10,721 nucleotides of DNA from Streptomyces rubradiris (GCF_016860525.1 NZ_BNEA01000021.1:1-10721); one strand, 5' to 3'; positions 1 to 7,122 are shown, counted from the stretch's first letter. The notes: generated by a model from the sequence alone, not told the origin. Translations and numbers: made by a program.

Positions 1-1
1 C

Positions 2-220
2 CACTCGCAGGGCGCCGCCGTGGTGGAGCTGGCGCTCAACAGCGGGCTGCTGCGCGACGTCATCGACATCCACGACAGCGAGGCGGTGCTGCAGAAGGTG
101 CCCGCTTTCGTGTCCGCCTACCGGCCCGGCCCGCGGTGGCAGTGCGTGGCGCGGGAACGCGCGGTGTCGTGGAGTTACTACTGGCAGGCCCTGTACCGCG
201 CCGGGGCGGTGCCGCGGTGA
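2..220 (+). CDS. C-terminal fragment of an unrecognised protein (cut by left edge)
   Basis: An open frame runs from the left edge to TGA at 218-220, giving about 72 residues of a C-terminus. I do not recognise the family. The visible part has a plausible helix (AAVVELALNSGLL), an acidic turn (DIHDSE) and an aromatic, basic end (SWSYYWQALYRAGAVPR). Codon use is normal for a high-GC actinomycete. The stop overlaps the GTG start of the next gene (GTGA, 217-220), so the two are probably translationally coupled and co-transcribed, which suggests a role in the same sugar or tailoring pathway. The segment around HSQGAAVVELALNSGLLRDV faintly recalls the end of class I methyltransferases, but not enough to assign a function. 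Confidence 0.7.
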   Translation, partial: HSQGAAVVELALNSGLLRDVIDIHDSEAVLQKVPAFVSAYRPGPRWQCVARERAVSWSYYWQALYRAGAVPR

Positions 221-1206
221 CGGCCGCGGGGGACGGCGGTCACCGGCCGCTGATCGTGGTGCTGGGCGGTTCGGGCTTCATCGGCGCCGCAGTCGTCGAA
301 GCCCTCGCCCGGCGCCCGGTCCGGCTGCGCACCGTCGGCCGCCGCCCGCAGCCGGTGCCGGCCGGCGCGGTGGCCGACATCGAGACGGTGTGCGCCGACC
401 TCACCGGCCGCGCCGCGCTCGAAGCGGCGGTGGCCGGCGCGGACACGGTGGTCCATCTGCTGATGCACACCGCCGACTGGCGTGAGGCCGCGGGCAACCC
501 GGCCGCCGAAGAAGTGAACGTCGGTGTGATGCGCGACCTCGTCGGCCTGCTCGGCAACACCCGCCGGCCGCCCGCCGTCCTGTTCGCGGGCTCCACCTCG
601 CAGGCCGGCCTGCCCGAGCGGATGCCCATCGACGGCAGCGAACCCGACCGGCCCACGACCGCCTACGACCGGCACAAGCACACAGCCGAGCAGATACTCA
701 AGGCCGCCGACGCCGCCGGGCTGGTCCGCGGCGTCTCCCTGCGGCTGCCCACCGTGTACGGGGACAGCCCGCGGGGACGGCTGACCGGCCGCGGCGTGGT
801 CTGCACCATGGTGCGCAAGGCTTTCGCCGGCGAGGAACTCACCCTGTGGAACGACGGCACCGTCGAACGCGACCTGCTGTACGTGCACGACGCCGCGGAC
901 GCCTTCCTCGCCGGGATCGACCACGCCCAGGTGCTCGCGGGCCGGCACTGGCTGCTGGGCACCGGCCGCGGCGTGCCCCTGGGCGATGTCCTGCGGACGA
1001 TCGCCGACCTGGTCGGCGCCCACCTGGGGCGGCCGCCGGTGCCCGTCGTGTGCCTGCCGCCGCCCGACTTCGCCACGGCCACCGACATGCACAGCGTCAC
1101 GATCGACTCCTCAAGGTTCCGGGCGGCCACCGGCTGGCGCCCCCGGGTGCCGCTGCACCTCGCGCTGCGGCGCTGCGTCGAGGCGTTCGCCCACAGCGCC
1201 CGATAG
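217..1206 (+). CDS. NDP-hexose 4-ketoreductase (extended SDR, EryBIV/UrdR-like)
   Basis: The 329-residue product is an NAD(P)-dependent epimerase/dehydratase-type short-chain reductase. Starting at GTG 217, it has the nucleotide-binding glycine motif GGSGFIG at residues 17-23, a serine/threonine cluster (S126-T127-S128) in FAGSTSQAG, and the catalytic YxxxK pair Y150/K154 in AYDRHKHTAE. Length and motifs match TDP-4-keto-6-deoxyhexose 4-ketoreductases of antibiotic clusters, which set the C4 hydroxyl in the last step of deoxysugar formation. GTG 217 is preferred over upstream in-frame starts because it overlaps the preceding stop in a GTGA coupling and leaves the Rossmann motif near the N-terminus. 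The convergent 2,3-dehydratase next door supports a sugar role. A 4-epimerase or 4,6-dehydratase activity is less likely given that context; the stereochemistry of reduction cannot be read from sequence. Confidence 0.85.
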   Translation: MTAAGDGGHRPLIVVLGGSGFIGAAVVEALARRPVRLRTVGRRPQPVPAGAVADIETVCADLTGRAALEAAVAGADTVVHLLMHTADWREAAGNPAAEEVNVGVMRDLVGLLGNTRRPPAVLFAGSTSQAGLPERMPIDGSEPDRPTTAYDRHKHTAEQILKAADAAGLVRGVSLRLPTVYGDSPRGRLTGRGVVCTMVRKAFAGEELTLWNDGTVERDLLYVHDAADAFLAGIDHAQVLAGRHWLLGTGRGVPLGDVLRTIADLVGAHLGRPPVPVVCLPPPDFATATDMHSVTIDSSRFRAATGWRPRVPLHLALRRCVEAFAHSAR

Positions 1207-1216
1207 CGCCGCCGGC

Positions 1217-2593
1217 CTACAACAGCCCCTCCAGCAGCCCCACGACCGCGAGCAGCGTACGCGCCTGCATGTTCAGGTAGTGGCCATGCCGGGCCAGCGA
1301 ATGCAGCTGGCCGGGAGTGACCCAGGCGAACCCGGGCGGCGGCTCGGCACCCGCCTCCGCCTCGGTGGCCGCCACCAGCAGGCAGCGGCTGACCGCGTTG
1401 TGGAAACGGCCGCCCTCGTCCGAGTGCAGCGCCGCGTAGCGGATCCGGTCCGCTCCCGCACGGCGCACCAGATCAAGGAACGGCGGCTGCTCCCGCTCCG
1501 GCAGATGGGCATAGTTCTGCGGGGTGCACTGCACCGTCGGCCCGAGTTCGACGGTGTCGAGGAGGCCCCCCTCCGCCCGGGCGTGGACCAGCAGGTGCAC
1601 CACCCCGGCGAAGCGGCGGACCAGGAACGCGCACAAACCCACGCCGACCGGCTCCAGCAGCGGCTGCATCCACGAGGTCACCTCACGGTTGCCGGCGACG
1701 ACGGACACCCCGCCGACCCGGAAATACCGGTTGTCGACGTGGCGGATGTGGTCCTCGGTGCGCACCCAGTCGCTCACCTCGGCCAGCGGGATACGCCGGG
1801 CCCGCACCTCGTGCCGGGCCCGCTCGTTGGTGAACCACGACAGCACATCGGTGTCCGAGCGCACCGCGCCCGCCTCCGCGGGCGCCATCGGCGCACAGGC
1901 CAGGACACTGCGCGCGTCCATGTTCACGACATGGTCACGGCGCAGCAGGCTGCCGATCTGTCCCAGCGTGAGCCAGCAGAAGTCCTCGTCCGGCCGCACC
2001 TCGTCGAACGTCTCGATGATCATGTTGCGGTTGGACTTGCACAAAAACCAGGAACCGTGCTCCGACTGCAGCACATCGGCGACCACCCGGCCCCTTCCCG
2101 GCCGCGTGAAGTACTCCAGGTACTTCACATCGGCGCCCCGGTGCACACCGGTGTAATTGCTGTAGGTGGCCTGCACGGTCGGCGAGAGCTGCAGCAGGCC
2201 GGGATTACCGGGCTCCATCTTGGCCTGCATCAAAAAGTGCAGGACACCGTCGAACTCCTTGGCCAGAATGCCGAGGATCCCCACCTCGGGCTGCACGATG
2301 ATCGGCTGCTGCCACGCCCGGCCGTCGATCGCGACATCCAGCCCCTCCACGCTGAAGAACCGCCCGCTGCGGTGCACGACATTGCCGCTTCCCGGTTCGA
2401 ACGACCAGCCGTCGATCTTCTCAAGCGGCACCCGCTCGACGGTGAAGCGGTGCGCCTGGCGGCGCCCGGCGAGCCAGGCGTCGACGTCCTGGGTCCGCAT
2501 GCCCGTACCGGCCACGACGGCCCGCCGGGAACGCTCCAGCCGTGCGGGCAGCCGGGTGTCATCCCGCGCTGCCAGCTGTGTCGCGGTCGTCAT
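1217..2593 (-). CDS. NDP-hexose 2,3-dehydratase (AknN/TylCVI/EvaA-like)
   Basis: A 458-residue protein of the usual length for NDP-4-keto-6-deoxyhexose 2,3-dehydratases, which remove the C2 hydroxyl to start 2-deoxysugar formation. The family's internal duplication is clear. Residues about 40-235 and 255-455 repeat the same landmarks: WQQP (94-97) and WMQP (308-311), SPTVQ (137-141) and GPTVQ (351-355), NMDARSVLA (224-232) and NMQARTLLA (441-449). The first half keeps the fuller signature (AKMEPGN at 124-130), which is eroded in the second half. The ATG at 2593 is preceded by a good Shine-Dalgarno sequence. The gene converges on the 4-ketoreductase with 10 bp between stops and lies downstream of the thymidylyltransferase on the same strand, though a 419-nt dyad-rich spacer separates them, so separate transcription is possible. 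Confidence 0.93.
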   Translation of the reverse strand: MTTATQLAARDDTRLPARLERSRRAVVAGTGMRTQDVDAWLAGRRQAHRFTVERVPLEKIDGWSFEPGSGNVVHRSGRFFSVEGLDVAIDGRAWQQPIIVQPEVGILGILAKEFDGVLHFLMQAKMEPGNPGLLQLSPTVQATYSNYTGVHRGADVKYLEYFTRPGRGRVVADVLQSEHGSWFLCKSNRNMIIETFDEVRPDEDFCWLTLGQIGSLLRRDHVVNMDARSVLACAPMAPAEAGAVRSDTDVLSWFTNERARHEVRARRIPLAEVSDWVRTEDHIRHVDNRYFRVGGVSVVAGNREVTSWMQPLLEPVGVGLCAFLVRRFAGVVHLLVHARAEGGLLDTVELGPTVQCTPQNYAHLPEREQPPFLDLVRRAGADRIRYAALHSDEGGRFHNAVSRCLLVAATEAEAGAEPPPGFAWVTPGQLHSLARHGHYLNMQARTLLAVVGLLEGLL

Positions 2594-2599
2594 GCTCGA

Positions 2600-2606
2600 T
2601 CCCTTC
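2600..2606 (-). promoter_or_regulatory. Ribosome binding site of the 2,3-dehydratase
   Basis: On the minus strand GAAGGGA lies 6 nt upstream of the ATG at 2593. This fits the actinomycete anti-Shine-Dalgarno sequence and fixes the start. Confidence 0.7.
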
Positions 2607-2625
2607 GATACGAGGTCCGCCAGCG

Positions 2626-2644
2626 CACCGCGCGCAGCGCGGTG
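2626..2644 (-). promoter_or_regulatory. Hairpin/dyad upstream of the 2,3-dehydratase
   Basis: Perfect 8-bp arms (CACCGCGC / GCGCGGTG, 2626-2633 and 2637-2644) flank a 3-nt loop, 33-51 nt upstream of the ATG on the minus strand. It could be an operator or a 5'-leader hairpin. No clear -35/-10 hexamers are visible nearby. The call as a dyad is certain; its function is not. Confidence 0.4.
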
Positions 2645-2715
2645 ACACCCGCCCTCACCTGGTCAGCCGGGCCACGGCCGGGCCGGTACGCTCGTCGCTC
2701 GCGGTGACGGCGGGC

Positions 2716-2741
2716 CGGGCGGGCCGGCGCCGGCCCGCCCG
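2716..2741. repeat. 26-bp perfect palindrome in the sugar-gene spacer
   Basis: Arms CGGGCGGGCCGGC (2716-2728) and its exact complement (2729-2741) meet with no spacer. As RNA it would form a very stable GC-only hairpin; as DNA it is a symmetrical site for a dimeric protein. It lies 123 nt upstream of the dehydratase ATG and 271 nt after the thymidylyltransferase stop, so either a terminator or an operator is possible. Confidence 0.5.
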
Positions 2742-2942
2742 TAGACCGCTCCCCGCACGGCCGGGACGCCCCCGCCGGCGAGGAACATGGCGGTGCCCCG
2801 GCACGACCCGTCCCGGGCAACCGACACATACAGCCCGGCGGGCGAGTGATCCGCCCGCCCCGCGCCCGCGATGCGGGGTGGACGGGCGGGCGCGGCAGCA
2901 TGCGCGGTGCTCTTCCTGCGGCTCGGTGTGCGGGCCGCCGAC

Positions 2943-2976
2943 CGCCGCCGCGGCCGACGCGGCCGCCGCGGCGGCG
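2943..2976 (-). terminator. Probable terminator after the thymidylyltransferase gene
   Basis: Perfect 11-bp GC arms (2943-2953 and 2966-2976) enclose a 12-nt loop, about 36 nt past the TGA of the minus-strand thymidylyltransferase. No T-run follows, which is usual for actinomycete terminators. Neighbouring dyads within 150 nt could strengthen termination. Confidence 0.5.
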
Positions 2977-3012
2977 ATCGGTGCGGGCAGGACGAACCCG
3001 GAAGAACGCTGA

Positions 3013-4059
3013 TCACGACGCACTGCGGTCCTCGGCCGAGGAGGTGGCAGGTGCCGTGACCCGCAGCCGGCCGTTGGATATCTCACCGGTGACCGGTGGC
3101 CCTCCCCGCACGACGGAGCCGCCCAGGAGAATCGAGTCCCGCACGACGGCTTTGCGCACCCGGCACTGCGGCCCGAGGGCGACATACGGGCCCAGGACGC
3201 TGTCCTCGACCACGCTGCCCGCGCCGAGGACGAGCGGCCCGCGCAGCACGGAGCGGGTCACCCGCGCACCGCTCTCCACCGTCACATCGCCGTGCACGAC
3301 ACTCGCCGCGTCGACCACACCGGCGATGTTCGGAGGTAACCCGTCCAGCAGCAGCCGATTGCAGGCCAGCAGGCCCTCGACCGTGCCGGTGTCCTTCCAC
3401 AGGCCGGTGAAAGGCTGCGCGGAGACGGTACCCCCCGCATCGATCAGGTACTGGATCGCGTCGGTGATCTCCAGTTCACCGCGCGGGCTGGGACTGATCC
3501 GGTCTACTGCGGCACAGATCTCCGGCGTGAAGAAGTAGACACCCATGATCGCCAGATCGCTCGGCGGGCAAGGCGACTTCTCCACCACCGCACGGACATT
3601 GCCGTCCGCACGGAGGCCGGCCACACCGTACTGGCTCGGATCGGCGACCTTGGCAAGCAGCAGCTTCGCGGCCGGCCGGCTGGACCTGAACTCCTCGGCC
3701 GCGCCCGCCAGATCACCGACCACCACATTGTCACCCAGGTACAGGACGAAATCCTCGTTGCCGAGGAAGCCCGCGGCGATACGGACACAGTGCGCGAGCC
3801 CGGCCGGGGTGTCCTGCCGGATGTAGGTGAGGTCCAGGCCCAGCGCCGCCCCGTCCCCCAGCGCCGCCCGGATCTGGTCGCCGTGCTCGCCCTCCACGAC
3901 GCCGACCTGCCGTATGCCCATGGCCCGGATGTTGCGCAAGCAGTGCCGCAGGACCGGCTCGTTCGCGACGGGGATCAGCTGCTTGGGCATCGAGAGCGTC
4001 AACGGGCGCAACCGGCTACCGCTCCCGCCGGCCAGCACGAGTGCCTTCATGCCCTGCAT
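3013..4059 (-). CDS. Glucose-1-phosphate thymidylyltransferase, long form (RmlA-like; AknY/StrD/DnmL type)
   Basis: The 348-residue product makes dTDP-glucose from glucose-1-phosphate and dTTP, the entry step of deoxysugar biosynthesis. The nucleotidyltransferase signature GGSGSRLRPLT (11-21) with lysine K26 in MPKQLIP, the metal/sugar-site LGDN (108-111), GELEITDAIQ (194-203) and WKDTG (221-225) are present. Residues about 251-330 form the left-handed beta-helix hexapeptide repeats of the long secondary-metabolite subgroup, absent from the ~290-residue primary-metabolism RmlA. ATG 4059 (MQGMKALVLAGG) is chosen over ATG 4050 because GGCAGGG lies 6 nt upstream. Leucine 241 is encoded by TTA (3337-3339), the only in-frame TTA I found in the window's main genes, so translation may depend on bldA tRNA. 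It is divergent from the oxidase gene. Confidence 0.93.
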   Translation of the reverse strand: MQGMKALVLAGGSGSRLRPLTLSMPKQLIPVANEPVLRHCLRNIRAMGIRQVGVVEGEHGDQIRAALGDGAALGLDLTYIRQDTPAGLAHCVRIAAGFLGNEDFVLYLGDNVVVGDLAGAAEEFRSSRPAAKLLLAKVADPSQYGVAGLRADGNVRAVVEKSPCPPSDLAIMGVYFFTPEICAAVDRISPSPRGELEITDAIQYLIDAGGTVSAQPFTGLWKDTGTVEGLLACNRLLLDGLPPNIAGVVDAASVVHGDVTVESGARVTRSVLRGPLVLGAGSVVEDSVLGPYVALGPQCRVRKAVVRDSILLGGSVVRGGPPVTGEISNGRLRVTAPATSSAEDRSAS

Positions 4060-4065
4060 CCTGAG

Positions 4066-4072
4066 CCCTGCC
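4066..4072 (-). promoter_or_regulatory. Ribosome binding site of the thymidylyltransferase
   Basis: GGCAGGG on the minus strand, 6 nt before ATG 4059. The downstream ATG at 4050 has a purine run only 1 nt away, which is too close, so this site decides the start. Confidence 0.6.
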
Positions 4073-4624
4073 GTTCGAGACCTGCTCAAGCGCCGCTCCC
4101 CGACCGGCCCGCACGACGGATACCAGGCCCCCCGGCTCCTCACACGCGCTCGTGACGACGCAGCCCGCCACCTCCCCCGGCACAGCATGCAAAACACCGG
4201 CGTCAGGCGGCCGCCCACACGCCCCGCGGCACACAACCGCGAGGGCCATGCCTGAACAGCAGCGCCCACCGGTGCCCCCCTCTTGGCCGAAGAACGCAGA
4301 ACCGGCCCGGACGCCCCGCGCCGACCTGCCACAGCCGAGCAGGGCAGCACACCCCCCGGTACAGCACAACGAACATCCCCCCCCCCGGCCCGCCGGCCAG
4401 GACATCCAGACACCGGCCCGACGGCGCGGGCGGCCGCCGGCTCACACACCCGCGTGCTCAACCCCTCCCCCCCGCCACGGGGCCCGGGGTGCCGGGGTGC
4501 CGGGCCGTTCCCCTCGTTACCGGTATCCGCCCGAAAACCCCGAGTGAGGGCGGTCAGTTACGGCCCTCGTCCTTGCGCCCGCTCTCAGCGAATGATGAGA
4601 ATCACGGCAACGTCTTACACGTAT

Positions 4625-4630
4625 GGGGGA
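4625..4630 (+). promoter_or_regulatory. Ribosome binding site of the oxidase gene
   Basis: GGGGGA lies 6 nt before GTG 4637. It favours this start over the ATG codons near 4590-4595, whose use would add residues in front of the Tat signal. Confidence 0.6.
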
Positions 4631-4636
4631 ATCACT

Positions 4637-6184
4637 GTGGCAGGCAACCTCACTCGCCGTGCTGTCCTGAGCCTGACCGCCGCATCGACGGCCGGTGCGG
4701 TGACAGGCCTCCTCGGGCCGACCGGATCCGCCGCCGGCAGCACCACCCGGCGCCGCGGCACGGCCGGCTGGAACGCACTGAGCCGTCACCTCGACGGTGA
4801 TCTCATCCTGCCGTCGGACGCACGCTACGAACAGGCCCGCGAGCAGTCACTCCGCCAGTTCGACACCACCCACCCGATGGCCATCGCCTACTGCCAGAAC
4901 ACACAGGATGTCCAGACCGTCCTGGCGTTCGCCCAGGACAAAGGGATACACACCGTTCCCCGCAGCGGCGGACACAGTTTCGGCGGCTACTCGACGACGA
5001 CCGGCATAATACTGGACGTCTCCCGGCTGAACCGGGTCACCACCGACCAAACACTCGTCACGATCGGGGCCGGCACCCAGCAAGTCGACGCGCTGGCAGC
5101 CCTCACCCCGCACGGGCTCGCCCTGGCCAGCGGCCTCTGCCCCACCGTAGGCGCCGGCGGATTCATCCAGGGCGGCGGCATCGGCCATCAGACACGCAAA
5201 TACGGCATGGCCTGCGACCGGCTCGTCTCAGCCGAAGTGGTACTGGCGGACCGGCGCGCCGTACGCGCCTCGGCCCAAGACAACCCCGATCTGTACTGGG
5301 CACTGCGCGGCAACGGCGGCGGCAACTACGGCGTCGTCACCAGCTACACACTGCAACCCATACGACGCACCACCCTGACCGGCTACAGACTGGTCTGGTC
5401 GGCAGGCGACACGGCCACAACGATCGAAAACTGGCAGCAGTGGGTGACAAGGGCACCCAACGACCTCTCCTCGCTGCTCATAGCCGGCTCCGCAAGCCCC
5501 CCCTCACCCGACACCATGGTGAGCATCGCCGGCACCTGGTACGGCACCGTGGAAGACCTCGACCGCCATATCGACGAACTCGTCGCAGCAGTCGGCACAA
5601 ACCCCCTCAACCGGACCGTCGCAGAAAGATCGCTTCAGCAAGGCATGATGCAGATCTACGGCTGCGCGACCCTCACCACCGCACAATGCCACCGGGCCGG
5701 CACCACACCCGAATCGATGGTGCCCCGCTGGAACTACTACCGCACCCGGTCCCGGATGTTCGACTCAACGGTGCCCCCCGCCGACATCGAGGACCTCCTG
5801 ACAGTCCTGACCGACCCCACGCACATGCGAACCGGACAGACCCGCAAACTGTACTTCGAGGCCCTCGGAGGCGCCGCGAACGAACCGGCCCGCACCGACA
5901 CCGCCTACGTACACCGCACCACCCAGATACTGGCCGGACTCACCGCAGAACTGCCCGACCCCGCCTACACCAGCGAAGACACAGCAGCCTGTGAAAACTG
6001 GCTCGCAGACGGCTTCGCCGTCCTCGACCGCCACTCCCTGCCCGAAAGCTACCAAAACTACATGGACCCCGCCCTGGAAGACTGGCGGACCGCCTACTAC
6101 GCCGAAAACTACCCCCGCCTGGCACGCATCAAGCACGCCTACGACCCGCACGGCTTCTTCCGCTTCCCCCGCAGCATCAGCTGA
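4637..6184 (+). CDS. Tat-exported FAD-linked oxidase, BBE family (aclacinomycin oxidoreductase AknOx-like)
   Basis: This 515-residue flavoprotein begins with a twin-arginine signal (LTRRAVLSL, then a small hydrophobic AASTAGAVTGLLG stretch), indicating folded export. The PCMH-type FAD domain carries both covalent flavin anchors of the berberine-bridge/oligosaccharide oxidase family: H113 in RSGGHSFGGYS and C168 in GLCPTVGAGG. The C-terminal BBE motif follows (Y472-Q-N-Y475, then YYAENYPRLARIKHAYDP and FRFP), which contains the family's catalytic tyrosine region. In AknOx this family oxidises the terminal L-rhodinose of aclacinomycin to cinerulose A and then aculose; sugar-pathway neighbours here support the same kind of reaction. 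A hexose oxidase like Dbv29, or an alcohol oxidase of the aglycone, is the alternative. GTG 4637 is chosen for its Shine-Dalgarno sequence. The 3' half uses many A- and C-ending codons. Confidence 0.88.
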   Translation: MAGNLTRRAVLSLTAASTAGAVTGLLGPTGSAAGSTTRRRGTAGWNALSRHLDGDLILPSDARYEQAREQSLRQFDTTHPMAIAYCQNTQDVQTVLAFAQDKGIHTVPRSGGHSFGGYSTTTGIILDVSRLNRVTTDQTLVTIGAGTQQVDALAALTPHGLALASGLCPTVGAGGFIQGGGIGHQTRKYGMACDRLVSAEVVLADRRAVRASAQDNPDLYWALRGNGGGNYGVVTSYTLQPIRRTTLTGYRLVWSAGDTATTIENWQQWVTRAPNDLSSLLIAGSASPPSPDTMVSIAGTWYGTVEDLDRHIDELVAAVGTNPLNRTVAERSLQQGMMQIYGCATLTTAQCHRAGTTPESMVPRWNYYRTRSRMFDSTVPPADIEDLLTVLTDPTHMRTGQTRKLYFEALGGAANEPARTDTAYVHRTTQILAGLTAELPDPAYTSEDTAACENWLADGFAVLDRHSLPESYQNYMDPALEDWRTAYYAENYPRLARIKHAYDPHGFFRFPRSIS

Positions 6185-6200
6185 CGAACAACCCCACCCC

Positions 6201-6297
<97 letters not shown>

Positions 6298-6323
6298 AGA
6301 ACGACCGACGCCACGACACGTGA

Positions 6324-6373
6324 CCGGCGGCGTTGCCCGGCGGACCGCCCGGCACCGCGCAACGCACCGCCGG
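6324..6373. terminator. Bidirectional terminator hairpin between convergent genes
   Basis: CCGGCGGCGTTGC (6324-6336) pairs with GCAACG-CA-CCGCCGG (6359-6373) over 13 bp with one 2-nt bulge. The loop holds a smaller GGCGG/CCGCC dyad. It lies 140 nt after the oxidase stop and 22 nt past the stop of the minus-strand regulator, as expected for a shared terminator. Confidence 0.65.
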
Positions 6374-6394
6374 ACCGCCCTCGGCCCCGGCCGC

Positions 6395-7075
6395 TCAGCC
6401 CGCGTCGCAGTGCTTCGCCGTGCCACAGGCCGCCACGTCCAAAGCGCTCGTGACCCAGTCGGCGAACGGCTTACCGGCGAGCTCGGCGGCAGCCTGCCAG
6501 CGCGTCAGCGCTTCACTCTCCACCTGAACCAGCGGCAACCGGGCAAGACCCCGGCGCTCCGCCGAGCCCCGGTGGGCACGCACCCTGCGCCGCAACTCTG
6601 TCTTCGACCAGCCGTTGTCATGCGCCCGCGCCAGCCAGACGTCCTGATCACCCGGTCGCAGCGCGGCCACCTCGGCGTGGTGCTGGAAACTCAGCTGAGG
6701 GTGACGGCGCGAGACATCGAACTTCCGCGCCACCCACGCATAGTTACGCAGCGTCTGATAATCCAGGCCGGCCGCCTCCACCGCCTGGCGGTACCGGTCA
6801 CCGTACTTGTCCTGCCCATACACCAGCCAGTCCCCAAGACACCAGGCGAAGGAGTCGGCCGTCTGGAAAAGCTTCCGGCCGGCCGCCTGCCATGTCTCGA
6901 ACGGCAGCGCCGCCGGCAGGCGCAATCCCACCCGGGTGGTGAGGATCTGGCCCTTGTGACCAGCCCGCGCCCGGGCCGGCACCGGCCCGGCCACAGCCAC
7001 GCCGGCCGCGTTCTGACCGCCGCCTCCAGCGTCGATAAGCGGAAGCCCCGCCCGGCGAGGAGCAGAACGCGCCAT
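6395..7075 (-). CDS. LmbU-family transcriptional regulator
   Basis: The 226-residue product matches the LmbU/NovE/HmtD type of cluster-situated regulators. The conserved core is easy to see: LPFETWQAAGRKLFQTADSF (57-76), WCLGDWLVYGQDKYGDRY (78-95), LDYQTLRNYAWVARKF (104-119), LSFQHHAEVAAL (128-139) and NGWSKTELRRRVRA (154-167). The 104-119 segment has the look of a DNA-recognition helix region. LmbU itself activates lincomycin biosynthesis genes; family members occur in lincomycin, aminocoumarin and peptide antibiotic clusters. The start is uncertain: ATG 7075 has GGGGGG 9 nt upstream, while in-frame ATGs at 7114 and 7126 would add 13 or 17 residues whose DNA includes a polylinker-like sequence. 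It is transcribed in the same direction as the upstream FAD gene, 256 nt away, and has its own possible operator. Confidence 0.88.
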   Translation of the reverse strand: MARSAPRRAGLPLIDAGGGGQNAAGVAVAGPVPARARAGHKGQILTTRVGLRLPAALPFETWQAAGRKLFQTADSFAWCLGDWLVYGQDKYGDRYRQAVEAAGLDYQTLRNYAWVARKFDVSRRHPQLSFQHHAEVAALRPGDQDVWLARAHDNGWSKTELRRRVRAHRGSAERRGLARLPLVQVESEALTRWQAAAELAGKPFADWVTSALDVAACGTAKHCDAG

Positions 7076-7106
7076 GGCATGACGCCCCCCGCGCACGATG
7101 TCTGTC

Positions 7107-7122
7107 GCTTGCATGCCTGCAG
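7107..7122. other. 16-base match to a pUC-type polylinker (SphI-PstI)
   Basis: GCTTGCATGCCTGCAG is identical to the HindIII(part)-SphI-PstI stretch of the pUC18/19 cloning site as I remember it. It diverges on both sides (no full HindIII site, no SalI site). It may be coincidence or a subcloning/assembly remnant. It lies just upstream of the preferred LmbU-family start. Confidence 0.4.

Larger units (their letters stand above)
2594..3012. other. Non-coding spacer rich in GC dyads
   Basis: This is the 419-nt gap between the thymidylyltransferase stop and the dehydratase start (both minus strand). Open frames crossing it are arginine/proline-rich and have no recognisable domain, so I call no gene. 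It holds at least four inverted repeats: the 5'-proximal hairpin at 2626-2644, a 26-bp perfect palindrome at 2716-2741, an 8-bp stem at 2837-2844/2852-2859 (7-nt loop) followed by 9-bp arms at 2860-2868/2887-2895, and the terminator-like stem at 2943-2976. The spacer probably contains the end of one transcript and the promoter of the next. Confidence 0.6.
4060..4636. other. C-rich divergent intergenic region with a C10 run
   Basis: This 577-nt gap separates two divergently read genes and must hold both promoters. The + strand is strongly C-rich and G-poor. It has a run of ten Cs at 4377-4386, seven Cs at 4467-4473, and a tandem CGGGGTGC pair at 4485-4500. Open frames here are proline/arginine/alanine-rich without domains, so no gene is called. 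Convincing -35/-10 boxes are not visible; TTGCGC near 4573-4578 is the best -35-like match before the oxidase gene but lacks a good partner. Confidence 0.5.

Noticed and set aside
178..1092. Long minus-strand open frame opposite the 4-ketoreductase
   Set aside because: It is the antisense of a well-supported SDR gene, its translation is Gly/Arg/His-rich, and it has no domain.
986..2707. 573-codon plus-strand open frame
   Set aside because: It overlaps the 2,3-dehydratase antisense and the end of the ketoreductase; composition is that of a shadow frame in high-GC DNA.
2773..2780. CGCCGGCG, the motif I recall as the LmbU target, in the dehydratase upstream spacer
   Set aside because: Several copies occur in the window (for example 826, 5152, 9035, 9554, 9666), mostly inside genes, which is near chance for this GC content. 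Not evidence of a regulon.
4152..4547. 131-codon open frame in the divergent spacer
   Set aside because: Proline/arginine-rich low-complexity translation, no ribosome binding site or domain, and it crosses the C-rich promoter region.
4594..4636. Upstream ATG start for the oxidase
   Set aside because: It would put extra residues before the twin-arginine signal and has a weaker ribosome binding site than GTG 4637.
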